DNA of 64,000 nucleotides from Achromobacter xylosoxidans A8 (lineage in GTDB: Bacteria > Pseudomonadota > Gammaproteobacteria > Burkholderiales > Burkholderiaceae_B), in contig NC_014640.1 in assembly GCF_000165835.1 (NCBI RefSeq), positions 5,332,001-5,396,000 on the forward strand, given 5' to 3'. The first letter of the stretch is position 1; each line of letters starts with the position of its first letter. The notes below the pieces were generated by a model, which was not told where the DNA came from, searched no databases, and saw only the letters and a list, made by a program, of their open reading frames with translations. Shown one piece after another: positions 48,474 to 57,641 of the stretch. The translations under genes and the position numbers were made by a program.

Positions 48474-49268
48474 ATGCTGGAACAGGCCGAACTGGAAGTC
48501 GACGAAGGCATGTTCAACCACTCGTTCGCGAGGGGACTGAAAGTTCTGTTCGCGTTCCGTGGTGCGCAGAGCGCAATGTCTCTGTCCGAAGTGGCGCAAG
48601 CCGTGGGCACGAGCGTCAGCACAGCCCAGCGCACCGTGTACACGCTGGAAAAGCTGGGGCTCATCAGCAAGTCGCCCAAGACGCGCAAGTTCAGCCCCAC
48701 TCTGCGGGTCCTGGAGCTGGGCTACAACTACATCGCGGCCGACCCGTTGGTCGAAGCCGCGAATCCCTTTCTGGCCGAGTTGTCCAATATCACGGGGGAA
48801 ACGGTCAACCTGACCGAACCCCTGGACCACGAGATGGTGTATGTGTCGCGGGTCGTGGCGGCGAAGTTCATTCCCATCCACATGCCCATCGGCAGCCGCA
48901 TCCCCATGTACTGCACGGCCAGCGGCCGCGCCTACCTCGGCGCGCTGCCGGAGGAACAGGCGCAGGCCATCCTGGACGCCTCTGCGCTGCAGCGCCATAC
49001 GCAATGGACCGAGACCGATCCGGCGAAGCTGATGGAGATCGTCCGGCAGGCGCGGCGCGAAGGCATCGCGCACAACAAGGAAGAACTGTTCCTGGGCGAC
49101 ATGACGATCGCCGCGCCCATCATGGGCCAGCGCGGCACGCCCGTTGCGTCCGTGCATATCGTGGCGCCGACCAGCCGCTGGACCCTCGAAGAGGCTTTGG
49201 CGCGCCTGGGGCCGCTGGTGTTCGATTGCGCCCGCGGCATCAATAACTCGGTGCGCTCGTTCACCTGA
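48474..49268 (+). CDS. IclR-family transcriptional regulator
   Basis: This 264-aa regulator has an N-terminal winged helix-turn-helix (SLSEVAQAVGTSVSTAQRTVYTLEKLG region, about residues 36-62) and a GAF-like effector domain with GSRIPMYCTASGRAYLGAL and a C-terminal IVAPTSRWTLEEA segment. It is preceded by GAGGAGCC and is divergent from the PotABCD-like/amidase operon, the typical position of a local pathway regulator. The inducer is unknown. Confidence 0.93.
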   Translation: MLEQAELEVDEGMFNHSFARGLKVLFAFRGAQSAMSLSEVAQAVGTSVSTAQRTVYTLEKLGLISKSPKTRKFSPTLRVLELGYNYIAADPLVEAANPFLAELSNITGETVNLTEPLDHEMVYVSRVVAAKFIPIHMPIGSRIPMYCTASGRAYLGALPEEQAQAILDASALQRHTQWTETDPAKLMEIVRQARREGIAHNKEELFLGDMTIAAPIMGQRGTPVASVHIVAPTSRWTLEEALARLGPLVFDCARGINNSVRSFT

Positions 49269-49292
49269 GGGCCGCCGGGCAGGCGGCCCGCG

Positions 49293-52200
49293 CTACAGAT
49301 CGATCCAGGCGCGAGCCCGCGGGAAGTAAAGCGCGGCGCGCGCCGTGCGGCCGTCCAGCGCCGTGACTTGCGCGCAATAGCGCAGCAACTGGTCGCCGTG
49401 CCGCTGCCGCATGCGCGTGGCGAAGGCAGTTGGCGCCTCGCCCGGATGCGGCCGGCCGGTTTTGTAGTCGACGATGAGCCAGCCGTCTTCGGTGCTGAGG
49501 GCCAGGTCGATGACGGACACTTTGCCGGCGGCGTCGATCAGGGGCCATTCGCGGCGCGCGCCGGATTGCGACAGCAGCCACAGGCCGCGTTCGTCGGCCA
49601 GGGTGGCTTGCAGGGTTTCCAGCACGGCTTCGGATGCGGCGTCCGCCTGGCTGGCGGGGATGCCTGCGCGCGTCAGTTGGCGGCGCATGGCGGGCAGGCG
49701 CTGAGCCAGCGCGTCGGCGGACCAGGCTTGCACGCCGTCCTGGCCGATGCGCGCCAGCCAGGCGTGCGACAAGGTGCCGATGGCGGCGTCGTAGCCGGCT
49801 TCGAGTTGCCACGCCGGATGCTCGCCGCCATCGCCCCAGGCGCCGCGCGCCGCGGCGCCAAAGCCGGGGCTGACGACCAGGTCCGCCATGCGCGCCAGTT
49901 GCGCCAGGCCGGCGCGGTCCACGCGCCGCAGGGGCTCGCCCTGCCACTCGGGGCCGTCGGCCTGCGGCGCCATCGTTTCGCCATCGAGCGACGGCGGCGT
50001 CGGCACGGCCAGGCAAGGCCACAAGCGTCCCAGCAGGCTGGCGGACGATGGTGTCTTGACTTGGCCGCTGGCCTCGTCCACCGATACGTGGCCCACCAGG
50101 TGCAGGCGCTTGCGCGCGCGCGTCGCCGCCACGTACAGCAGGCGGTCGATTTCGTAGGACGCGCGGCGCGCCTCGCGTGCGCCCAGGTAGCGCGACAAGG
50201 GATCGGCCTCGGTTTCGGCGCGCGGCTTGACCGGGCCGAACAGCACGCGGCCGCCGCTCTGCTCGAAGCGCACCAGCGGCGCCTGGTCGCCACGCGGCGC
50301 GCGGTGCAGGCCGTACAGGATGACAGTTTCGAACTGCAGGCCCTTGGACTTGTGCATGGTCATGATTTCGACCGCGCCGGAGTCCTCGTCCGCCGCGTCC
50401 GGCGCGGCGAACAGCCGCGCGATGCCGGTATCCAGCGCGGCAACATCGATGGCGCCATGCGGCGCCAGGCGCTCGATCAGCTGGAACAGGCTTTCCGCGT
50501 CGTTGGCCACGGACAGGCCGGCATACAACGCCGGGCCGCCCAGACGGCGCCACAACGACTCCACCCAGGCCGCGAAGGGCATGGCGCCGGCGGCGTTGCG
50601 CTTGTCGAGCAGGATGGCCGCCACCTGGCGCAAGCGCTCGAACTCGTCGGCGCCAAGCACGTTCTGCGCCGCCGGCGTTTCCGGCGTGTCGGGCGCCGCG
50701 TCGAACAGGGAGCCCTGCGGCGCGCTCGCGGCCGCCGCGGGCGCGGTTTGCGGCGCGATGCGCAGCGCGCGTTCCAGCAGCACCGGCACCGGCGTGATGT
50801 GATCGTCGCCGAACAGGCGTTGCAAGGAGGTCAGCGTCAGGCCGCAGTACGGCGCGCGCAACACCGACAGCCAGGCCAGGCGGTCGCCGGGGTGCGACAA
50901 GGCCCGCACCAGTTGCACCAGATCCGCCACCACCGGCCGCAAGGCCAGCGGCACCAGATCCACCGCCCGGCAGCGTATGCCTTCCTGCGCCAGGCGGCGG
51001 GTCAGATTACCCAGGTGGCTGCGCGCCCGCACCAGCACGGCGACGGGATGCTTGGCGCCCTTGTGGTCAATCAGCGCCTGACGCACCAGGTCCACCGCGA
51101 TGTCCTCGGCTTGCGCTTCCGCAGGGGCCGCGCCCTCGCGCGACCAGGCCGGATGGAAACGTACCGCCGGCTCGGGCAATGCTTCGTGGAAGGCGGTGGA
51201 CGGACTGTAGGAAATGGCTCCTGCCGCCGCATCGCTGCGCCGGGGCAGCAGTTGCGCGAACGACTGGTTGACCCATTCGACGATGCCCGCCTGCGAGCGG
51301 AAATTGTCGGTGAGATTGAGGAAATCCGGCTGCAGTTCGCCCACGCCGATGTCGGCGACCTCCAGGAACAGACCCACTTCCGCCTTGCGGAAGCGGTAGA
51401 TGGACTGCATCGGGTCGCCCACCAGGAACAGGCTGCGGCCATCGCCCTGCTGCCAGCCGGAGGTCAAGGTGCGCAGCAGGTCCAGCTGGGTCTGGCTGGT
51501 GTCCTGGAATTCGTCGATGAGCAGATGGCGGATCGAGGCGTCCAGCTTCAGCAGCAGCTCGCCCGGATCGTCGGCGCTGCCCAGCGCGGCCGCGGCGCGC
51601 TGCGCGATCTCGATGAAATCCACCTCGCCGGTATCGGCAAAGCGCAGCCGCAACTGCGCCACCGCCAGCGCCAGGGTCATCAGCTGCGCACCCAGCACTT
51701 CCCATTGCGCATCGGTGAAATGCGGCGCGGGCACGTCACGCACCGCATGCAGGCGGCGCACCCAGGCCGCGTCCGCGTCGGCGGCTTCCAGCCACGCCAC
51801 GAACGGCTCCTTGTGCGCGCACTTGGCGGGAAAGCCCAAGTTCTTGTTGACTGTCTTGCGCAAGGTGCCGGTGCCGGTCAGCAACAGGTGCGCCACGGCT
51901 TGCCATAGTTCCAGCGCCTCGGCGTCGGGCGGAGGTTCTTCCGTCCAGTCCAGCAAGGCCAGCAGTTTGTTCTCCGCTTCCCCATCCTGCAGATTGGCGG
52001 CAGCCAGCCGCGCCGGGCCGCATAGCGCTTCGGCCCAACCATAGGGCATGGCCTCGCTGAGCGCGTCCAGGTCTTCGCCTATGGCCTCGGCCAGCATGGC
52101 CTCCATGCCCTCGCGGTCGGAGCCGTGGCGCAGCAGCGGCAGCCATTGGTCGCGCTGCCCCAGCATGTCGGCGATGGCCTCTTTGGCCGCCTGCACGTCC

Positions 52201-52736
52201 ACGTCCAGGTGCTTGAGCAGGATGCGTACGGCCTCGTAGTCGTCGGCCAGGTCCAGGGTGGCGCGCGCGGCGGCCTCGTAGTGGGCGCGCGCGTCGTCGG
52301 TGATCTCCGGCATGCCGCCCAGTTCCGACAGCCAGGGCATGCTGCGCACCAGGCCCGCGCAGAACGAGTCGATGGTGCGGATGGCCAGCCGCGCGGGATG
52401 GTCCAGCAGATGCCAGCCCTGCGCCTCGTTGCGCGCCAGCGCGGCGCGGGCCAGCTCCCAGCTGCGGCGCTCGTGCATGGCCTCGGGCGGCGCGTCCAGC
52501 CCGCGGCGCAGCTTGCTGAGCACGCGCGCATGCATTTCGGACGCGGCCTTGCGCGTGAAGGTGATGGCGACGATTTCTTCCGGGCGATTCACGGTCGCCA
52601 GCAGCGCCAGGATGCGGTCCGTCAGCAGCTCGGTCTTGCCGGAGCCGGCCGGCGCCTGCACCAGGAACGAGCGGGTCGGGTCCAGCGCGTCGGCGCGCGC
52701 GGCGTGGTCGTGCGGCAAGCGTTCTTGTTCAGCCAT
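49293..52736 (-). CDS. addA: AddA-like UvrD-type helicase/nuclease
   Basis: This 1147-aa protein is the helicase-nuclease partner in double-strand-break processing. Walker A is VQAPAGSGKTELL (about residues 27-39), motif Ia is AITFTRKAASEMHARV, Walker B is LLIDEFQDTSQTQLDLL, and motif IV-VI segments follow (MTMHKSKGLQFETVIL, LLYVAATRARKRLHL). The C-terminal RecB-like nuclease motif is VIDLALSTEDGWLIVDYKTG. It begins 3 nt after the AddB-like gene, so the pair is one operon. AddAB replaces RecBCD in many beta-proteobacteria. Confidence 0.9.
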   Translation of the reverse strand: MAEQERLPHDHAARADALDPTRSFLVQAPAGSGKTELLTDRILALLATVNRPEEIVAITFTRKAASEMHARVLSKLRRGLDAPPEAMHERRSWELARAALARNEAQGWHLLDHPARLAIRTIDSFCAGLVRSMPWLSELGGMPEITDDARAHYEAAARATLDLADDYEAVRILLKHLDVDVQAAKEAIADMLGQRDQWLPLLRHGSDREGMEAMLAEAIGEDLDALSEAMPYGWAEALCGPARLAAANLQDGEAENKLLALLDWTEEPPPDAEALELWQAVAHLLLTGTGTLRKTVNKNLGFPAKCAHKEPFVAWLEAADADAAWVRRLHAVRDVPAPHFTDAQWEVLGAQLMTLALAVAQLRLRFADTGEVDFIEIAQRAAAALGSADDPGELLLKLDASIRHLLIDEFQDTSQTQLDLLRTLTSGWQQGDGRSLFLVGDPMQSIYRFRKAEVGLFLEVADIGVGELQPDFLNLTDNFRSQAGIVEWVNQSFAQLLPRRSDAAAGAISYSPSTAFHEALPEPAVRFHPAWSREGAAPAEAQAEDIAVDLVRQALIDHKGAKHPVAVLVRARSHLGNLTRRLAQEGIRCRAVDLVPLALRPVVADLVQLVRALSHPGDRLAWLSVLRAPYCGLTLTSLQRLFGDDHITPVPVLLERALRIAPQTAPAAAASAPQGSLFDAAPDTPETPAAQNVLGADEFERLRQVAAILLDKRNAAGAMPFAAWVESLWRRLGGPALYAGLSVANDAESLFQLIERLAPHGAIDVAALDTGIARLFAAPDAADEDSGAVEIMTMHKSKGLQFETVILYGLHRAPRGDQAPLVRFEQSGGRVLFGPVKPRAETEADPLSRYLGAREARRASYEIDRLLYVAATRARKRLHLVGHVSVDEASGQVKTPSSASLLGRLWPCLAVPTPPSLDGETMAPQADGPEWQGEPLRRVDRAGLAQLARMADLVVSPGFGAAARGAWGDGGEHPAWQLEAGYDAAIGTLSHAWLARIGQDGVQAWSADALAQRLPAMRRQLTRAGIPASQADAASEAVLETLQATLADERGLWLLSQSGARREWPLIDAAGKVSVIDLALSTEDGWLIVDYKTGRPHPGEAPTAFATRMRQRHGDQLLRYCAQVTALDGRTARAALYFPRARAWIDL

Positions 52737-52739
52737 GAT

Positions 52740-55403
52740 TCATGCGTCCTCATCGTCCAGATGCAAACGCAGGAACGGCAGTGCATCGCAGTATTTCAGA
52801 TCGTCGCGGCGATAGGCCACGTTGGCCGCGTAGCCCTCGGCGTACTCGTCGGCCAACGCTTCGATGGCCGTGCGCCAGCGCTGGCGGATCTCAGGCCAGG
52901 ACAAGCCGTCGAAGTATTTGCTGTCGCTGGCAAGCGTGACGCCAGGCACGCCCAGATCTTCGTCGGCCAGGCCCTGCGCGGCGACCTGCCGCGCATGGAT
53001 CTGCGCCAGCACCAGGCCCGCCACTTCGCCGCCCGCGGCGTCCGCCAGCACCGATGCGTAGAACGGCAGCTGCACGTTCACAGGCCGGCTGCGCGACCAG
53101 TCCGGTTCGGGCTTGGCCGCCGCCACGCCGGTCTTGTAGTCGACGATGACGTTGCGGCCGTCGCCCAGCGTATCGATGCGGTCCAGCCGCAGTTTCAGGT
53201 TGAGCGCGCCGCGCTGCCACTGGTGGTTCTTTTCCACCTGGGCCACCGCGAAGGGCAGGCGCTGCGCCTCCATGTCCAGCCAGGACGTCAGCACCGCCTG
53301 GGCGCGCTGGCACTCCAGTGTCTTCAAAGCCGGCGCATAGTCTTTCAATTCCTCGTCCGCGGCCTGCGCCACCGCCTGTTCCAGCAAGGCGGGCAGGCGG
53401 CCCGTGGCCATGACCTCGTGCAGCGCGTCCTGGTCGGGCATCATGCCCCACACCAGCTCCAGCGCCTTGTGCAGGAATTGGCCGCGCACGTTGACGGTGG
53501 CCGCGTCGGCATAAGGCGCCATCTCGCGTCCGCCCAGGCGATGCCGCACGAAGGCCCACAGCGGATTGCGGGCCTGCGTATCCAGCACGTCCAGGCCGCC
53601 GCCACCGCGGTTGCCGGCCGCCAGGGGCGGACCTTGCGCATCGTCCAGCGATTCCTGCGGCAAGGCCGACAGCGCTTGCGTTGCGGCCGGCGCCCAGTCG
53701 GTCAGTTCCGCTGCCGCGATCAGCGGCGACGGGCGCAGCTCGCGCTCGCCGTCCATGTGCGCATGACTGACGATGATCTCGGGCGCGCAGCGGCACAGTG
53801 CGGCGTACATGCCTTCGGCCCACTCGCGTTCGCGTTCGGGCGTGGCGCGCGGCGCCTTTGCCTGGCGCAGCACGGCCAGCGGCAACAGCGGATTGGGCTT
53901 GGGCGACGCGGGCAGCACGTCGTCAGTCAGGCCCAGCATCCAGACGCCGTCCCAATAGCCACCCTCGGCCTCCAGCAAACCCAGCACGTCCAGGCGCGCC
54001 AAGGGGTCGCGCTGCGGTTGGAACGACGCGGAGCGCGCCACACTTTCCAGCAGGTTCACGGCGGCCACGCCGCCCAGGCGGCCGGCGGCAGGCGCCAGCG
54101 CCGAAAAGCTGCCGAGCGCATCGCCCAGCGCGCCCATCACCTGATAGCCGACGCTGTCCAGCACGCCTTCGCCGGGAAAGCCCAGCGCCATCAAAGCGGC
54201 CTTCATGCGCAGCATCCACACGTCGCAGGTGGCCTGGCGGCCACCCTGCGTCCAGATCTCCATGGCCTGGTTCCAGGCCTGCGCCAGCAGCGGCAGGTCC
54301 GCCAGCAGCTTGCGCCAATCCTGCGGGCTGACGTGCAGCTGCGCCTGGCGCCGCCAGCGCGCATCGATCGAGGCCAGCCGCGCGCGGTCGCGCACATCGC
54401 CCGCGCAATGTCCGCCCAGCAGGGCCGCGCCCAGCACCTCGACGCTGCATCCCTTGCCCGGCGCGCACTCGGCCAGCGCGCGCAGCCATGCGAGCGCGGC
54501 GCGCGCCATGGGCCATTCGTTCAGCGGCCGCCCCACTGCCACGTTGAAGGCGTATGCGGCTTCACCTCCGCGCCCGGCCAGGGCCTGGCTGAGCACCCGC
54601 CGTGCGAAAGGCGATTCCGCCTCCAGCTGGGGCGAGACGATGGCATAGCGGCCATGCGGATGCGCCTTCAGATGCTCGGCCGCCCAGGCCGCGGCGGCGC
54701 GCCATTCCGCGCCTTGATCCGCTGCCTCGTACCGGCGGGCCGCGGTTTCGACCCGTTGCGCATCGCGCCACTGCGCAACGGCGGCGCCCTGTTCCTCGAA
54801 GGCGCTAAGCAGCCGGCGAAAGCGCGGCGATATGTCCGTGAATCCCGCCAACACCAGTTGCTGCGGGATGGGCAGGCGTCCGTCCTCCAGCGCCCGCAGC
54901 ACGCGCGCATAACCCTGGTTGGCATCCTCTGCATCGATACCGGCCAGCGCCTGGCGATAGCGCGCGCGCCATTTCGCGAAGCCGCGGTACTCGTCGGTGT
55001 CCGCGCCCGACGGCACCTGCAATTGCCATTCGTCCATCAGCAGGTCCGCGTCCATCGACAGGCGCGCGGCCTGGCTGGCGTCCAGCAGCACGCGCTCGGC
55101 CTCTTCCGCGCGGATCGCCTCGGTCCACACCAATTGTGTCGCGAAGCTGTCTAGCCGGTAGGCGGGCACATCATCGTCGGTCTCGAACGCGAGCTCATTG
55201 GCGGCATCGGCCAGCCATGCGGACAGCGGCAGGATGCGCGGCAATTCGCTGACCTGGCGCTCCTGGCGCAGCAGCCCAGCCAGCTCCAGCGTGAGGCGAC
55301 GCGACAGGCGGTTGTTCACCGTGAGCACCAGCGTGTCGGCGGCGGGCATGCCGCCGATGTCCGGCAGCGATAGATCGGGATAGGAAGGCGAAGAGTCCTG
55401 CAT
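52740..55403 (-). CDS. addB: AddB-like PD-(D/E)XK nuclease subunit
   Basis: This 887-aa protein pairs with the AddA-like gene. The N-terminal two thirds resemble an inactivated helicase scaffold without a Walker A motif. The C-terminus has the nuclease motif LRLDRIDTLGDGRNVIVDYKTG (about residues 740-762) with preceding FLHKALELVWG and a Gln-Tyr-like helix downstream. Few cysteines are present near the nuclease domain, so the iron-sulfur cluster of Bacillus AddB is probably absent. The gene ends 3 nt before addA. Confidence 0.85.
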   Translation of the reverse strand: MQDSSPSYPDLSLPDIGGMPAADTLVLTVNNRLSRRLTLELAGLLRQERQVSELPRILPLSAWLADAANELAFETDDDVPAYRLDSFATQLVWTEAIRAEEAERVLLDASQAARLSMDADLLMDEWQLQVPSGADTDEYRGFAKWRARYRQALAGIDAEDANQGYARVLRALEDGRLPIPQQLVLAGFTDISPRFRRLLSAFEEQGAAVAQWRDAQRVETAARRYEAADQGAEWRAAAAWAAEHLKAHPHGRYAIVSPQLEAESPFARRVLSQALAGRGGEAAYAFNVAVGRPLNEWPMARAALAWLRALAECAPGKGCSVEVLGAALLGGHCAGDVRDRARLASIDARWRRQAQLHVSPQDWRKLLADLPLLAQAWNQAMEIWTQGGRQATCDVWMLRMKAALMALGFPGEGVLDSVGYQVMGALGDALGSFSALAPAAGRLGGVAAVNLLESVARSASFQPQRDPLARLDVLGLLEAEGGYWDGVWMLGLTDDVLPASPKPNPLLPLAVLRQAKAPRATPEREREWAEGMYAALCRCAPEIIVSHAHMDGERELRPSPLIAAAELTDWAPAATQALSALPQESLDDAQGPPLAAGNRGGGGLDVLDTQARNPLWAFVRHRLGGREMAPYADAATVNVRGQFLHKALELVWGMMPDQDALHEVMATGRLPALLEQAVAQAADEELKDYAPALKTLECQRAQAVLTSWLDMEAQRLPFAVAQVEKNHQWQRGALNLKLRLDRIDTLGDGRNVIVDYKTGVAAAKPEPDWSRSRPVNVQLPFYASVLADAAGGEVAGLVLAQIHARQVAAQGLADEDLGVPGVTLASDSKYFDGLSWPEIRQRWRTAIEALADEYAEGYAANVAYRRDDLKYCDALPFLRLHLDDEDA

Positions 55404-55490
55404 GGGTATCCGGAGCGCCCGCCGGAAGCGGCGCGCGATGAGGGAAGAAATACCGCCGTAGGATACCGCGAGGCCGAGCGGAAAACGCGC

Positions 55491-55655
55491 CTAGAAGCCG
55501 CAGAGCGCGGCCAGGTTTTCCCAGTGGATCTGCATTTCCGGCGTGGTGTAGCCCCAGAACGCCAGGCCCATGACCGCAACCAGGGCCAGCGCGCCCGCAA
55601 TGCGCCAGCCGCGATGGCGGCGGGCGGTGGGTGCGGAGTGCGTCGAAGGCGTCAT
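55491..55655 (-). CDS. 54-aa single-pass membrane protein
   Basis: A 54-codon frame starts at ATG 55655, 23 nt after the MFS transporter stop, with GGAAC as a possible ribosome site. The peptide has a basic N-terminus (RRHRGWR), one clear membrane helix (IAGALALVAVMGLAFWGY, residues 19-36) and a short polar tail. Positive-inside topology puts the N-terminus in the cytoplasm. It is probably cotranscribed with the transporter and could be an accessory subunit. No family is recognised. Confidence 0.6.
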   Translation of the reverse strand: MTPSTHSAPTARRHRGWRIAGALALVAVMGLAFWGYTTPEMQIHWENLAALCGF

Positions 55656-55678
55656 CAGCGTTCCTGGCAAGCCCGGCC

Positions 55679-56878
55679 TCAGGCCGGGGCCGGCTGGGCC
55701 ACCGGCTGTTCGCGCACCGGCAGGCACAGCAATGCGGCGAGGATGGCCAGCGCCACGCCGAGCCACCAGACGGCATCGTAGTTGCCGGTCTTGGCGTAGG
55801 CGTATCCGCCCAGCCATACGCCGATGAAACTGCCTAGTTGATGGCCCAGGAAGACGATGCCGGACAAGGTGGCCGCGTAGCGCAGGCCGTAGATCTGGCC
55901 GATCAGCCCCTGCGTGAGCGGCACGGTCCCCAGCCAGAACAGCCCCATCCACGCGGCAAAGGCGTACAGCACCCATGGCGACAAGGGCATCCACAACAGC
56001 AGCAGGATGCCAAAGGCGCGCATGCCGTACACCACGGCCAAAAGGCGCTTCTTGCTGTACTTGCCGCCCAGCTTGCCGGCATAGAACGAGCCCAGCACAT
56101 TGAACAAGCCGATCAGCGCGATGGCGGTCGCGCCCTGCCCCGCGCTCAGGCCGCCATCGCTGACGTAGGCCGGCAGGTGCAGCGTGATGAAGGCGGTATG
56201 GAAGCCGCAGACGAAGTAGCTCCAGAACAGGAAGTGGAACGAGGGGTGGCGCACCGCCTGCTTGACCGCCGAGGCCAGCGATTGCTGCGGCCCGGTGTGG
56301 GCCTGCGGACGGCCTCGCAGGAAGTAGGCCAGCGGCGCGCCGCAGGCGACGAACAGCGACAACACCCACAATGCGCCCGGCCAATCCAGGCCGCTGATCA
56401 GCACCTGGCCCGTGGGCACCACGGCGAACTGGCCCAGGGAGCCGCCGGCGCTGGCGATACCCATGGCCGTGCTGCGATAAGCGGGCGGCACCGCGCGCGC
56501 CACCACCGGCAGGATCACCGGAAAGGTCGTGCCGGCCTGGCCCAGCCCGACCAGCACGCCGGCCGTCAGGTAGAGCGTGGCTTCATCGGTGGCGAAGCGC
56601 GTGCCTATCATGCCCAGCATGTACAGCAGCGCGCCCAGGGCGATGGTGCGGCCCGAACCGTAGCGGTCGGCCATGATGCCCATGAAGATACAGGCCACGC
56701 CCCACACCAGGTTCTGCAGCGCGAAGGCCATGGAGAACACCTCGCGCCCCCAGCCCTGCGCCAGCCCCATCGGCTGCATGAAGAGGCCAAAGGTGGCGCG
56801 CACCCCCATGGCGAGCAGCACGACCAGCGTGCCCACGATCAGGGTGCGGGTGAATTTCGTATCGGTTTGGCTAGACAT
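55679..56878 (-). CDS. Major facilitator superfamily transporter
   Basis: This 399-aa membrane protein has 12 predicted segments. The loop between TM2 and TM3 carries GIMADRYGSGRTIALGALLY, the MFS signature. The corresponding loop in the second half is FYAGKLGGKYSKKRLLAV. The N-terminal MGVRATFGLFMQPMGLAQGW resembles monocarboxylate/oxalate-formate antiporter-type members. The substrate is unknown. Confidence 0.92.
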   Translation of the reverse strand: MSSQTDTKFTRTLIVGTLVVLLAMGVRATFGLFMQPMGLAQGWGREVFSMAFALQNLVWGVACIFMGIMADRYGSGRTIALGALLYMLGMIGTRFATDEATLYLTAGVLVGLGQAGTTFPVILPVVARAVPPAYRSTAMGIASAGGSLGQFAVVPTGQVLISGLDWPGALWVLSLFVACGAPLAYFLRGRPQAHTGPQQSLASAVKQAVRHPSFHFLFWSYFVCGFHTAFITLHLPAYVSDGGLSAGQGATAIALIGLFNVLGSFYAGKLGGKYSKKRLLAVVYGMRAFGILLLLWMPLSPWVLYAFAAWMGLFWLGTVPLTQGLIGQIYGLRYAATLSGIVFLGHQLGSFIGVWLGGYAYAKTGNYDAVWWLGVALAILAALLCLPVREQPVAQPAPA

Positions 56879-57188
56879 GAAACCTGTTCTTCGTTGTTTT
56901 GGTTCGCCGCCCCCTCCTCGGGACGGTCCGGCGCGCCGCGCGGGACTCGGACATCATATACAAATAGCTTCCGGGCCCAGGCAATAGCCACGTCGAGCGC
57001 CGGGTCCGCAGCGCGAGGCTGCGGGCCGCGGATTTGGGGCTTGCGCCTCCTGCTGATAGACTTGCGTCCTGCGCCGAAGCCCGTGTCCCCGGTGATAAAC
57101 TCAGGAGCGGAAGAATCGTAGCGATATCAAGGCCTTAGTGAGCAAGCACGGTCCCTTCGACCGACCCTGCCGCCTGATCGGAAATAGT
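56879..57188. other. Intergenic region between the MFS gene and tRNA-Arg
   Basis: No protein gene is supported. The first 80 nt probably hold the minus-strand MFS promoter. A small hairpin (CCGCAG / CTGCGG) lies near 57007-57025. TGATAAACT around 57093-57101 is a weak extended -10 candidate for the tRNA, about 90 nt upstream of it. Confidence 0.35.
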
Positions 57189-57263
57189 CTCGCCGTAGTT
57201 AAATGGATATAACCGGCCCCTCCTAAGGGTCAATTGGTGGTTCGATTCCACCCGGCGAGGCCA
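57189..57263 (+). tRNA. tRNA-Arg (anticodon CCT)
   Basis: The cloverleaf is complete. Acceptor CTCGCCG pairs with CGGCGAG, the D stem is GTTA/TAAC, the anticodon stem GGCCC/GGGTC encloses CTCCTAA, and the T arm is GGTGG-TTCGATT-CCACC. A G discriminator and an encoded CCA end the gene. Anticodon CCT reads the AGG arginine codon. Confidence 0.95.
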
Positions 57264-57641
57264 ACTTTGGCGTCGGTTCCGACGCCTTCCTTCCCCAGCA
57301 TGTTCCATGTCCGCCTGATGCGACAGCTCTCTTCTGAGCACGTATTGCGCTGCGCCGGCCAGAGACAAAAACCGCACATTCAGCCAGATGAGGGTTAATC
57401 CGGGCTACGCTCACGCGCCGCCTGCCGTTAGCTTCTCGGACTTGTCTTGTGACGAATTGAAGCGAGCGTCAATACGTCACTATTATTTTTTTCGACGATG
57501 ATAGCGAATCGTCTTGCGCGCAACTTGAAATTGCTGTTTAAATTCGACGCGTAAGCCTCTAATTCATCTGGACTTTTTCTGACCCGACGAAACGCCGGCT
57601 TAAGAAATATTTACTCACAGACTGACAAGCCAGCTCAAACC
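57264..57641 (+). other. Intergenic region after tRNA-Arg, no gene seen
   Basis: Apart from a hairpin just after the tRNA, this 378-nt stretch contains no supported gene. Its second half (57470-57640) is noticeably AT-rich, with TATTATTTTTTT near 57480, and probably holds the promoter of the downstream endopeptidase gene. No att-like repeat of the tRNA 3' end was noticed. Confidence 0.45.
57269..57286 (+). terminator. Terminator hairpin of tRNA-Arg
   Basis: GGCGTCGG / CCGACGCC form a perfect 8-bp stem starting 6 nt after the CCA, followed by TTCCTTCC. The T-tract is interrupted, so strength is moderate. Confidence 0.6.

Noticed and set aside
49368..51908. 846-codon open frame opposite addA
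   Set aside because: Antisense shadow of a gene with clear helicase motifs.
52125..55154. 1009-codon open frame opposite the AddB-like gene
   Set aside because: Antisense shadow; no motifs, while the minus-strand frame has a nuclease motif and operon context.
57189..57641. tRNA-Arg as an integration site for a genomic island
   Set aside because: No integrase, no repeat of the tRNA 3' end and no phage-like genes follow; the next gene is an ordinary endopeptidase.
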